Origin: Carettochelys insculpta
Taxonomy: Eukaryota > Chordata > Testudines > Carettochelyidae
DNA: 64,000 nt
Reading direction: 5' to 3'
Assembly: GCF_033958435.1 (NCBI RefSeq)
Contig: NC_134138.1
Coordinates: 182,770,798-182,834,797, forward strand
Shown here: piece after piece, positions 11,174 to 22,143 of the stretch
Layout of the letters: every line of letters begins with the position of its first letter
How positions within the stretch are numbered: the stretch's first letter is position 1
Position numbers and translations under genes: made by a program
The notes under the pieces: generated by a model
The model's database searches: none
What the model was told of the DNA's origin: nothing
What the model saw: the letters and a program-made list of their open reading frames with translations, nothing else

Positions 11174-11299
11174 CCCAAGGCAATACCGGCATGTGAGTCA
11201 TAAGCAGAACGTCTCTGGCCTTTTCTATCAGAACTGCTGGTAGTATCATCCTTATCGTTACAACAAGCCATTCACATTAAGTCTCACTTCAGGCTCCTC
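11174..11299 (+). repeat. Dispersed repeat copy B (pair with 9892-10018)
   Basis: This is the second member of the pair, about 1.28 kb downstream. The similarity fades at both ends of the block. Confidence 0.65.
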
Positions 11300-11939
11300 A
11301 ATCAAAATTCATATATTTGCACAGAGTCAATGAAAGGGCTTAAGGACGCTCAATATACAGGGCTAGAATTTGCTCACAGAGAAGAGTGAATGAGACTGCT
11401 ATTTCCTCCTATAAGTAAAACTGCTTTCTTGTAAGCATAACAAAGGTAGATGGTATCAGCACCATTTGCCAAACAAGAACAGGAAATTCATTTGGAGGTG
11501 AGGCTTATACCTTGTTCTTGAGAAGAGAGTCTGAGGATATGTCCACGTTAAGAAATTAAGTCAATTTTATTACAGTCAACTTTGTAAAACTGGTTCTTAT
11601 AAAGTTGAAGCTGAGTTTCCGCATCTGCCCATAAAATTGAATTAGTGCATGTGTTCCCACTAAGTCACCAAAGTTCAACTGTTGTTGCAGTGCATTGTGA
11701 GAACCTATCCCAGATTTCCCTCAGCCCTGTGGCTTTTTGGGTTTTCTTGCAGGCGCATTATGGGAAAAAAGGCCCAAAAAGTTGTTGTGGGTATCTGATG
11801 TCATCTTTGCAGAATGCATTGCCCTCATTCGCCTCCCGTTGAAAACAAACATCCTTTTTTCTGAAGTCTCTTTCCCCAATGAGAGAAACTGTTTGATTTG
11901 ACTGCATTGTGACACACACACCCCAAGCTGTTTCTAAGT

Positions 11940-12500
11940 GTCCATTGCTGGCACTGGTTTTCATTCTGTCCCTTTTTAAAGAACAGTGACTTTAAAAAAT
12001 AACCTGACTCTACCATGTCAACAGGTTGTTCGACTACTTTTCCCATAGTGAAAACACACCAAACAGGTGGCCTTTGGAAGCTGATGCCCAAGCGGAACAA
12101 ACCGGCTCCATACAACAGGAAAAGACTTCTTATTATTCTCAAGCAAAGAAGGAAAAATTAGGGAATTCCAGGGGAAAATACACCAAACAGGTGGGCTTCA
12201 GAAGGTGAAGCACCCAAATGAGCTCCGAGAGCACACAGCTGACTGCGTTATGTCAACAGGTCACTCAACTACTCTTCCTCAGTCAAAACACACCAAACAG
12301 GTCACTCCTGAGTGGCTCATTCTGCCCCTTTTTTGTAAAGAACAGTAACTTTTAAAAATAACCTTACCAAATGTGTCTCTAGAGCGAATGAGCTCTGGGA
12401 GCACACAGCTCATTATGCCAGGTCAGCAGGTCGCCCAGCTACTTTTCCCCAAGTGAAAACACTTCAAACAGGTCACTGCTGGGACTGTGGCTCCTTCAAG
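11940..12500. repeat. Degenerate tandem repeat, block 1
   Basis: The series AGAACAGT.ACTTT, GTCAACAGGT, CTACT.TTCC, GTGAAAACAC and CAAACAGGT recurs at about 11980-12070, 12250-12300 and 12420-12475, with AACACACCAAACAGGT-like cores near 12050, 12176, 12285 and 12453. Units are uneven, about 110-220 bp. No coding function is visible. Confidence 0.65.
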
Positions 12501-12837
12501 CCACATGCTTAGGGAAAGGAGAGTACTGGCATGTGTTGCCTCTGAAGGGGCCACCCCCTGAAAATATCAGTTGCCATGGGCCAGCCCCCTGGCACATGTT
12601 GCCTCCAAAATACTCAGCTGGCAGGGGCTGAGTAACTTGTTGACATAGTTCAATCAGTTGAGTGGCTTGACACGGGGGCAGCCCTGAAAATATCTGCTGC
12701 CCTCTGAGGGGCCAGCCTTGGAAAATATTTGCCACTGTGGGCCAGTCTTCTGGCGTGCGTTGCTTCTTGGGGGACAGACCCCCCAGATTTGTCACCAAAG
12801 GCCAACCCCCTGGCACTTGGTGAGCCCCACCTGGAAA

Positions 12838-13450
12838 ATGTGAAGCGGAGAAAACTAGTTTCTCGCAGGGAAGAAGACTTCGCCCTGTGCAAAGCAGGAC
12901 ATGCTGCTGTCTGGAAGCATGGGCCTCACTGCACAGCTGGAACATGGTAATGCGGGGCAGGGACTAGCCCACCATCTTCATGGTGCCTGTGGGGGAGGCA
13001 GGACTTCCCCACACAAATAAGAAGCACAGAAAAAAGGTTCTTGGCCTCTTCTGTCAAATACTGTACAGATAGGAAGCCTTCACCTCGTGTAGGGCAGTAT
13101 ATGCCCTCTGTCTGCAAGCACAGTTCCCACAGCCCAGCTGCCACTTGGTGTGATGGGGTGGAGGCTGGACCACCAGCCACATGGCAACTTAGGGGAGAGG
13201 CTAGCCTGTGGCTGGCAGGGAGGTGAGGGGGCGAGGGCTAGCCCACTGGCTGCATGGTGCCGGGTGGTGTGGGCTGTCCCCGTACAAATGTGAAGCACAG
13301 AAAATAAGTTTCTCAGCCCCTCCTGATAAATCCTGTGCAGGAAAGAAGCCATCCCCTTGTGCGGGGCAGGATATGTGGCTGTCTGAAGTGCTTCTGTCTG
13401 GTCCCCACAGCCAAGCCGCCACATAGCCCGTGAGCTGAAATGAGATCCTG
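12838..13450. repeat. Degenerate tandem repeat, block 2
   Basis: Three diverged units begin with GAAGC(A/G)(C/G)AGAAAA near 12840, 13024 and 13291. Each is followed by TTCTC/TTCTTGGCC, a GAAG..TTC/ATCCCC stretch, GGGCAGGATATG-like and CTGTCTG motifs. The GC-rich stretch at 12500-12838 holds related GGGCCAGCCCCCTGGCAC-like motifs. The open frames crossing it follow from base composition. Confidence 0.6.
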
Positions 13451-13570
13451 GCTCTCCTGATGGCTTCACGCTGAGGCTCTCTTTGAAGGCTATATGCAAT
13501 TGCCCTGCTGGCCAGAAACAAAATGAATTCAAATTGCTAGGCTTCCTATTTCCTAATTCCCGCGCACCTG

Positions 13571-13997
13571 GGCTACTCTACAGTACAGAGATCTTTTGAA
13601 CAAAGCCCTTCCAGAAGACTTCTTCCTAAAGAATGTCTTTTGAAAAAGTGCATTCACACACAAGAAAGTGGATCAAGAGAGGTCTGCTCTTTTGAAAGAC
13701 AGCGTCCACACAGTCCCCGCTCTTTTGAGAGAACCCGCCAGGGATTGAAAAGTCAAACTCCATGAGGACTGCTCTTTCAATAAAAAGGGCCTGCAGAGTG
13801 TCTACACATGCTTTCTTGTGAAAGAAGTTTATGAAAGGGGGTGTTCTTTCTGAAATGGGAAAGGAAGGGCGACTTCGAAAGGAACAACTGCATTCTTTTG
13901 GTTTTCTTTTTGTTTGTAGACGCTTTGTGGAATCATTCAGAAGAGCCCCCTTCTTTTGAAAAATCTTTTGAAAGAACTTGCTAGTGTAGATGCAGCC
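13571..13997. mobile_element. F5 MITE (TCTTTTGAAAGA family), nested
   Basis: It starts GGCTACTCTACAG and ends GCTAGTGTAGATGCAGCC, flanked by CTG at 13568-13570 and 13998-14000. The interior has repeated TCTTTTGAAAGA-like motifs. It is 427 bp long, matching the 425-bp relative at 57634-58058. It lies inside the F8 composite and so is younger than it. Confidence 0.75.
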
Positions 13998-14276
13998 CTG
14001 GAGAGCAGCAGAGGTGAAAGTGGCCAGAACAGACACATTCTGGGCATTGTGGGATACCCGTGAAGGCTGATAAAAATCTATTTAAAGTAACTCTGTCTCC
14101 ACACTAGCATTCATTCAAACTTCATGTTATGCCACATCAGATGGTCTAGGCAAGATCGTCAACCTTAGCGCCCCTTAAAATTGACCTAATGGTATTTGCA
14201 GTGAAGACAGTGGCATTGTGAAATAGAGCTAAGTGCCTTAAAATTTACTTCATGTTGCAGTGGAGACATAGCCTGA

Positions 14277-14639
14277 GAACAGCGATAACAGCGCAATACA
14301 GATGAATGGGAATGAACATACTTGAGTAGCAAGGAGGGATTTCTACACCAGTAATATTATAGTTAAACTTATAATGATGTATGCCAAGTGGTTCAATCTT
14401 GTACATTCCAAAGGCAACATTCTTTTTTGCCTGGGATTTTTTCATGAGCCCGAGGGAAGTCACCTGACATGGAGTGGAGATATCGACAGTAAAGATAGAT
14501 TCCATGAGTGTCATGAAAAAAACCCATCACCTTTTCTTTCAATTTGGTGGTGAAATTATGCCCGGAGGAAAAGGCAGATAGTAAGGGAGAGCAGCTCAAA
14601 GCCTATTTCGCTTTAGCCTTCTCATAAAAAAATGTGACT
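14277..14639. other. No feature seen
   Basis: Between the F8 right end and the CR1 remnant I see no element or gene. Confidence 0.4.
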
Positions 14640-16625
14640 TGACAATTAATGATGTTACTATAGATAATAAAGGAGAACAGGTGCAAATGTGGATAAGTAA
14701 AGAACAAGTCAGAACATTTCTGACCAACGTGAATGAATTCAAAGCAGCAGAGCAGAAAGCTATTCACGGAAGAATGGTGAAGGAATTAGCTGAAGAAATC
14801 TCAACATTCCTAGCAATAACATGTGCAAATTCAGGGATGACAGGAAAGGTCCTGGAAAACTGGAGGACTAGGACTACCATAATGTCCATCTTTTAAGAGG
14901 GGTAAAAGAAGAAGCCTGGGAACTATAGACCAGTCAACCTTATTTCGATTCCTGAGAAGCTAGTAGAGCAATGTATAAAACCTTCAATTTGCAAATATCT
15001 GGAGGATGGAGGGGTACTTAGTAGCAGCCAGCATGTATTTCCCAAGAACAAATCACATCCAATCAGTCTGATTTCCTTATTTGACAGGGTACCTGGTTTA
15101 GTTGATAGAAGGAATGCAGGGCACATAATATACCTGAACTTCACAAAGGCTTTTGACATAGTCCCAAATGCTATTCAGATACATATGAAAGAAAAAGGTA
15201 GGTTTGGCAGAACTACCATTTAGTGGATACATAACTGGTTAAACAACCACAAACAAAGAGTAACTATTAATGGAATTATGTCAGATCGGAGGAGGACTCA
15301 AGTGAGATTCCACAGGGATCTGTTCTGGATGTGGTGTTAACATTTTTATTAATGATCTGGATATAGAAATAGAAAGCTTGCTGCTCAGCTGTGCATATGA
15401 CACAAAATTTAAAGCCAACATTTTGAGGAATAGCACTAACTTTCAGAGGGATATTGATAAACTGGAGAAGTGCAGACAACAGAATGAAATCAGCAAAGAT
15501 AAATGTAAGGTACTAAAGTTAAGTCTACACGAGAGAGTTTTGTTGACAAAATCCCAGTTTTGTCAACAAAATTTGTAGAGCGTCCACACTAAAAATGTGG
15601 ACTCTCAACATACTGTCAACAGAACTCAGTACATTTGTTGACATCTTTCTGACGGTTCCCAGTGAGGCAGAACACCTTTTTTGACAGAATTGATCCACAA
15701 AAAAGCCATGCGGACTCTCTTGGGAGGCTCTCTGTCAACAGACAAGGCTTCTGGGACACTGGACAGCCCTCTTTTCTGTGCGTCCAGTTGGCCATTCTGT
15801 CAAGAGACAAGCCAGGCGACCTGCTTTTGTGTGTGGCTGCAATCTGTCAACAGAAGTTTTCTTTTGGAAGATATTGTTCAATAGTAACTTCCGTCAACAG
15901 GTCGCTCTAGTGTAGACGTAGCCTAAGAAAATGAAAAATAAATGCACAAATACAGAACTGTAGATAGCTGGCTTGGCAACAACAGTACTGAGAAGGATAT
16001 GAGGATTGTAGTGGATCAAGCGCTCAGTAAGAGTCAGCAATATGAAGCTGTTGCACAAAGAAACTAAATGCAACTTTAACCATGAGAAGTGATAGTACCA
16101 CTTTACATCATGCTGGTTAGGCCTCAGCTGTCGTGCAGTGTCACCAATTTATAGAAAAGATGTACAGAAATTGGAAGTAATGCAGAAGTGAAAGACAAAG
16201 ATGCTCAAAGGAATGGAATACAAGCCAAGTGAACAAAGAAGGAATTGGGCATGTTTAATTTGGAAAATAGAAGATTAAAGGTGGGATATGATAGCTCTCT
16301 TCAAATACTCGAAAAGCTGCCATTAAAAAGATGATGATAAATTGTACTCCCTCACCATGGAGGGCAAGAGAAGACAATGTTTTCAAAATTCATCATAACA
16401 GGTATTAATTAAATCTCAGGAAAATAAATTCTGCGGGTGTAAGAACAATAGGACAATGGAACAGACTGCCTAAGAAGTTTGTGGAAGCTCCTTCACTGGA
16501 GGTTTTCGAAGGAAGGCTGGATAGCTATCTCTCTTGGGTGGTGTAGACACATCAGATCCTGCATTATGGCAGGGGGGTAGACCAGATGATCCCGGTCCTC
16601 TTTCTAACTTATTATTATATTATTG
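14640..16625 (+). mobile_element. CR1 LINE fragment with reverse-transcriptase relics
   Basis: In shifting plus-strand frames I read ENWR, then PGNYRPVNLI, SSSQHVF, YLNFTKAFDIVP, FINDLD-type sequence and DIDKLEK...KDKCKVLKL. This is the order of CR1 reverse-transcriptase motifs. The catalytic FADD box has decayed to CAYDTK (about 15391-15408). The connection and tail region continues to the GGGTAGACCAGATGATCCC tail near 16570-16600. The 5' part of the LINE (endonuclease) is not visible, so this is a 5'-truncated copy. A F4 MITE splits it at 15517-15923. Many stops and frameshifts make it inactive. Confidence 0.85.
15517..15923. mobile_element. F4 MITE (GTCAACAGA family) inside the CR1 LINE
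   Basis: The right end is TAGTGTAGACGTAGCC and the left end a decayed AGTTAAGTCTACAC. TAA flanks it at 15514-15516 and 15924-15926. The interior carries TTTGTTGACA, CTGTCAACAGA and GTCAACAGG motifs. The CR1 reading resumes right after it. A same-orientation relative is at 62823-63249. Confidence 0.8.
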
Positions 16626-16690
16626 TATCCTGCTGGTTCCCATGAATCAACCACAGTCAATGAAAACTGTTGTCAGAAAAATACATGAAA

Positions 16691-16910
16691 GGCTACTTAC
16701 TTCAAAGTAGCCTGCAGAGAGTTTACACACATTTCCCCTTACTTTGAAGTAAACCTCAAAGTAAGGCAGCCCAACTTTGAAGTCCTTACTCCATTACCAG
16801 GAAAGGAATAGTGCCCTACTTCAAAGTTTAACTTTGAAGTAGAGTGTATGTAGATGCTCAACTTCGAAAGTAAGCAAGTTTGAAGTTATTTTTGTAGTGT
16901 AGACACAGCC
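16691..16910. mobile_element. F7 MITE (TACTTTGAAGTA family), probably truncated on the left
   Basis: The right end is TTTTTGTAGTGTAGACACAGCC. AAA occurs at 16688-16690 and 16911-16913 as a possible TSD. Interior motifs TTACTTTGAAGTAAAC and CTTTGAAGTAGAG match the 53.9-kb host element. The left side lacks the outer arm of that relative. CpGs have mostly decayed (TTCAAA for TTCGAA), so it is old. Confidence 0.6.
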
Positions 16911-17127
16911 AAAGGAGGGCAAAATTATGGGAAAATAATTTTTTAGATTTCAGTGCAATCAAATCTGAATCCAAAAATTAGCTTGAATCTGTAGCCAGCC
17001 ATTCCTGTTCCTTATATGAAACAGAGCTTGAATGCTATGTGTGAAATAGCTTGAACTTTCAAGATCTTAACTGAATCAACAGATTTGAAGCCCTATGAAC
17101 TTTGATACAATTTGGATGTAGATTTGA

Positions 17128-17406
17128 GGCTTGTCCACATAATGTATAGTCCACACTGCAGAGGTGTAAATTCAAGGGTACACAGAAGTATTGCAAATTA
17201 ACTGGCCAAAATGGACATTGCTGTTATGCATGTAAAGTTCTCTAGCAGACATAATGTAGATCTTTGCACAAAGGATGCACAGGGAACTTTAAATGCGTGT
17301 CGGCAAGGTTCACATGGGCCAGTTAGTGTGTAACATGCTAGTCCTCATTAGAATTTATGTCTGTCTAATGTGGGGATGTGAACTTATGCATTTTGTAGAC
17401 AAGCCC
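17128..17406. mobile_element. MITE-like element with GGCTTGTCCACA ends
   Basis: GGCTTGTCCACATAATG at the left is mirrored by TTTTGTAGACAAGCCC at the right. TTGA flanks both sides (17124-17127, 17407-17410). No coding capacity is present. It resembles turtle MITEs with an AGGGCTTGTCTACA end. Confidence 0.5.
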
Positions 17407-17410
17407 TTGA

Positions 17411-20400
17411 ATAGCACATGTGAACTTCACAGCTGGCAAGGTGATGCCCATCACTTGTATAACATGATTGTATGACTACAGTTATGTTTTCAATCTCTGT
17501 AAAGGCTGGAGTTTTAAACTTACCTTCCCTTTTTTTCTGTACAGACACCCCACCACTGCCACATGATTATATATCTTCTCTGCACAGGATACTGTACAAA
17601 AGGGAACATTACTTCTCCATCACAGGCTTCTCCTTTCACTTGTCTCCCATGCCCTTTGCTCCTGAGACTAGTAAGATCTTTTCAGGTCATAATGAGGTCA
17701 TCTCTTTGAGCAATGAAGCATTTTGATCACAAAGTACGACTGAAGGATGACCATGCTGTGTGAAAATACTAATGCTACGTCACTGCGGTTTTGAGCACGT
17801 TCTATTTCCCCGTAACAGTAATGCCATGAATTCACCCAGTTAGGAGGTCACAAATGTGCAATGAAGTTGCAAAAGTAACTAACCTTTGTAAATAAGGGGT
17901 CCAGACAGGAGTGTTAAAAATTGATTTGGGTACCAAACCTGAGACATCTTCAAAGGGGTTGATTTTTAAGAAGCCGTGAGAAGTGAGTCTCTGAAAGTCT
18001 GGTCTCTTTAAGGGGGTTTCAGGTTGGACCTCCTCTGGTATTTCTGACCTCCTCTGGTATCAAATTCTGCTATTCCCCCAATTTCCCTCCTTTCATAGGA
18101 AAATAAAAGCCTCTGCAAACGATGAGGTATAATTACTGATTTAGTAACATGACATAACAATCTCACTTAAAGCTAGAAGTTCCCAGTCTTTCTGTACTTG
18201 CTCACCAGTCCATTATTCCCTCCCTGTATTCATTATTCACTAAAACATTTTGCTCGCTGCAGATGGCTTCACTCGAACATTTTTGTTTCTTCCCCAAATT
18301 TTCCCAACCTGGGTCCTCTGGAAGCTTTGCAAGAGCCTCCCCATTTTATCATTGTACCAGGAAACCAGGCACTGGCTCTCCCGCTCTGTCCGCTGGGCCC
18401 ACTTCAAACCACTCCTGAGTAATTTTCTGCCATTGGAGCAGTCTCCTTTTCACCTGAAGACTTCCCTTCAGCAACACACTTGTGGTGCTTATTGACCTGA
18501 CCCAATCACTGGCCTACACTCCACCACCTGGCAGGCAGATAATTAGGTGGAGATGTGACTGAGCCCTAATGCACTTAGAATATAGCTATACAGCAGCCAG
18601 GAGCAAGTCTTGTAGTCTGGATGCCCAAACTTAACACTAGTGAGGCTAGTCTATTAAAGAGAGCAGAGTGAATGAGGCTGGAACTTGGGCTCTCAAGTCT
18701 AGGTGGAGGTCAGGTGGGCATGACAGCCTGATCTCCAACCCCAGTTGCCAAAGACCGCGCTTACCTTTTTACCGAGCTAGGTTGAGCCCCAGTAGCATGT
18801 CTATTGGAATTGTGAGGCCTGATCTCAGACGAAGTGAATGTCCCCTTAAAAGGCAGCACAAAATCACTCAACCTTTTTTGAAAATCTAAGCTCCCAATTT
18901 CCACAGTAGTGGCCTGAAATGCAACACATATTGTATGGTTCTTTTACAAATAGGTAAGGGAAAGACTTGCTTTAAACATTCTCTGCACTCCTGTCAATAA
19001 TAGAATGGGGTCAGGATGAGAGGGAAGGTGAAAGCAGGTGGGAGGGAAAATTAGATAGAATCAAGTTTACATCACACTCTATGTCTTAGACTTAGACCTG
19101 AGCTGCTGTAAATCAGCAGAACTCTACTGAAGTATGTTGATGACCATGAGTAGAGAATCTAGCCTCTGGCTTTAGAATTGCTCATCTCATACAAATATAT
19201 GGGTGGATGCCAAAATAGGCAGATCTCCATATCATACTAAGGAGTTAGCTTCCTGTACAGGTATGCAGATGAAGAGTAGTCTCACAGATGACAAGATCTA
19301 GTTGCTTAAGAAAATAGCATTCAAACAGCATTGCACTATTAGTCTCCCGGTACTAGAAAGAAGTGCTGTATCAGACTTGGGAATTGTAGTGGTGAGGTTC
19401 CTGGATATTCTTCAGTGGCACAATGTACACATTTCTTGTCATGATGATTCATGAAATATTGGACCTTAATCCTGTCACTGGTCCAGAACTGACTATTGTC
19501 CAGGTTGTAGCACATAGTCTATTTTTTAAAAATAACCTTGACATACATGTTTGGAGTGTTAGAAGCAGTTTCACATGTAGCATGATAAAGAACAGCACTA
19601 AGCAAATCATTCTGGAGCTAAGAAATAAGCTACCTTTCTTTGTACTTCTGATAACCTCAGCTGTGCTTTGTTTCTAATTTGTTATCACCAGGACCACTTC
19701 TAACACTCCAAACCTCTGTGCCTTTGCCAAGTTGCTATCATTTTACAATATAAACTAAAAAGTTGCCCCAGGAATATTTTTGTATTCCCTCCCAAATTTG
19801 GAAAAGTTCTCTCCCTTCCCCAGAATTACACTGGTCTGTGCTGCACATTTCTAAGGATGATATATGCGGTGTCAATTATGGAGACCTGTGATGCATTCAG
19901 CAGGAACCTTTGTCTGCCTTACTTGTATTTTTTTACTAATCCATCTCCCCGGGACTTATTTTAACAAGCTAAACCTTTGAGCAGTTTCAACCAGCCTTTG
20001 TCTTAATACAAATATACTTCCCTCTCCTTTTTATTCTCTCTCAACATGGAATTATCCTTTCCTGCAAAAACAAAACCAAACCCATTGCTTTCCCAAAGGC
20101 TCAGGATGGAATATATTCAATACTGAACCAGTGGCTGACTTCAGGTCTACTATCACAAGACTCTGAAGGGCTACAAGTGAGAGTAAATTGTGTAAGCCTT
20201 GAAATGTCTCAGAAAACCAGACTGGAAAGTTGTGACACTTTTATTCATATGAAAGCTTATTCATCCAAAGAGGTGGTTTTTAAAATGACTTTGTTTATTC
20301 TCTGAAGGTTTTCTCACCATCTAGGATGGGTACTTCCGGCTGTAAGATAAGCTGCCATAGCTTTTCAGAGAAAATACTAATAGAAGAGCTTCTGATGATG

Positions 20401-21922
20401 TTTTTAAAGTATTTATAAAATAATAGTTCATGCAGCATATATAGAATATGAGACAGTATGAAGTAGTATAAAATCTAGTCTTAATACTTATTTGGGTTTT
20501 CCACTTATGTGGATAATGCAGTCATCCCATGCTCATGCCAATAAAAACTTTATAGCACAACACTACTTATTCCTTATTTAAATGATAGCTTCTCTCTTCC
20601 TCTCGCACTAAACAAAGTGAAATCAAAATCCATAAGTAAATTACATTAACCTCTGAGTGGCATTTTGCCTTAATCCATAGCTTTTAATTTTCCACATCCT
20701 TGGCTTTACACAAATATTCCACTTCTACAGACAGTTCATTGTTTACACGATAAACATTTTCTCCACATTCTCCTTCTGGACTTGTATTGCACAAGCACAA
20801 GGGCTGCAGCATAACCCACTTCCTTACTGGCCCCTTGAAACCTCCTTGATGACAGCATATGGTGACCACAACAGGCAGTGAGTACTAATATTGCAGTACA
20901 GAGGATTTCCCCCGTCAATGAGGCATGATGCTCAGTTTCTCCATATGTTCTTCTCATTCCTGGAAATGTGCTGAAAAAAAAAAAAGCTGTCCTGGAGGTA
21001 TGAACTCTCAGAAAAGGAGCAGCATCCTTTCGTCAAAAGAAGCAAGTGAGGAAGACAGGGCCCCAATCTTAAAATGGGCTGTGGTGGCTGCTTTTTTGGA
21101 CTGGCAAGGCACAGTAGCCTTAAAGTTTTTGTAATGGATCACTGGAACCTCATGACAGTGACGGAGATTCCTGTGAAGAAAAAGTGCTAAGCCAATGGCA
21201 GCTTCTGGCACAGGGATATGGTTATGTGAAGGGTGAAGGTTCAGAGCTACCTCGTGCCACAGGAATCCTTGATTCCTTTAGTAGTGTTTTGCAGATGTTG
21301 TCAGCCAGTGAATGCTTCAGCATACTCTAACTTACATTGATTGACCATAGGCCTGAAAAACAGCTTTTTTTTTTTTTTTTTTTTTTTCTGAATTGCATGG
21401 TGCATTTCTTGGCATAGCAAAGACATTTGCCAGTCCAAAAAATGATTCAGGTTGAGCAATTTTTCTCATTTAACTTGGGATGTCTCCCACTGAGACGTAT
21501 TTCTTGCTTGGTAAAAAACATTTGAGTCAGCAGTCCCAAGGATCAGATGTTCAACCTGACTGAGGAAGGTAGGATACAGTGGTTCAGTCTGGTGTGGAAA
21601 AATAATTACCAGCAAGTCAGTTTTACACTGGAATATTACTAGAGGTCGACAGCAATCTCTCTCCCTAGCCCATCTTGTCTGTCCCTCCCTGGTTGTACGA
21701 ACCTCATCAGATATATTCTGGGTCTTTAACTAATGTGTTGCTGGCATCACTTACATGCAACAACTGAAAAGCACATGGAACCATTAAATTAATACCTGTG
21801 CCTTATGTTTTGTTAGCATGATTCAAATGCTGAAATAAAATGGTTATCTAGAGTGGAGTAAGCTTTATATTTTATTTAGAATTTACCAAATTAATTTGTA
21901 CATTGTCCAGAACTAACTAACT
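17411..21922. other. Unique-looking stretch, no gene established
   Basis: Only short frames are present. There is a local tandem doublet of CCTCCTCTGGTAT near 18029-18059 and a poly-T run at about 21365-21388. An open frame at 17472-17726 was considered and rejected. Confidence 0.45.
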
Positions 21923-22143
21923 CAGGGGTCCTCAAATGGGGAGTCATTATCCCTCAAAGGATCATGAGGTTATTACGTAAGGGGGTGTCAGAGACTGTCA
22001 GACTCTATCCCCAAGCCCTTCACGCCGCCAACATTTATAATAGTGTTAAATATAAAAACAAGTGATTTTAAGTTACAAGGGAAGTTGCACTTAAAACTTG
22101 CTGTGTGAAAGGGATTATCAATAAAAAAGTTTGAGAACAACTC
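21923..22143 (+). mobile_element. Old hAT-type non-autonomous element
   Basis: It starts CAGGGGTCCTCAAATGGGGAG and ends AAAAAGTTTGAGAACAACTC, with ATCATGAGGTTATTA and ATTTATAATAGTGTTAAATAT between them. I recognise this as a common reptile hAT repeat whose ends read CAGGGGTC and GAACCACTG. The TSD is no longer clear. Confidence 0.65.

Larger units (their letters stand above)
9141..11531. other. Intergenic stretch with an old repeat pair
   Basis: No gene was seen. An old repeat with GGGCCAGATTC lies at about 10733-10830. Two related segments at 9892-10018 and 11174-11299 are listed separately. Confidence 0.5.
11535..14273. mobile_element. Possible large composite F8 element with tandem-repeat cargo
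   Basis: The left end is GGATATGTCCACG and the right end GTGGAGACATAGCC. The direct repeat TGA occurs at 11532-11534 and 14274-14276. The left part (TTAAGTCAATTTTATTAC) and right part (TTAAAATTTACTTCATG) look like the two ends of an abundant turtle Harbinger-type family, and TGCATTGTGAGAACC at 11694 and GCATTGTGGGATACCC at 14039 fit its subterminal region. The inside holds degenerate tandem repeats and a nested F5 MITE. The two ends could instead belong to separate elements, since a 3-bp match is weak evidence. Confidence 0.45.

Noticed and set aside
12496..13532. Possible protein gene in the open frames of 12.5-13.5 kb
   Set aside because: The frames cross diverged tandem repeats, occur on both strands and resemble no protein family. 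They follow from GC-rich repeat composition.
17472..17726. Possible exon with an acceptor-like TTTTTTCTGTACAG and a PLPHDYISSLHR stretch, vaguely like a TGF-beta-family propeptide
   Set aside because: The likeness covers about a dozen residues, no downstream exon or donor supports it, and the rest of the frame is unlike any family I know. A protein search of this frame would settle it.
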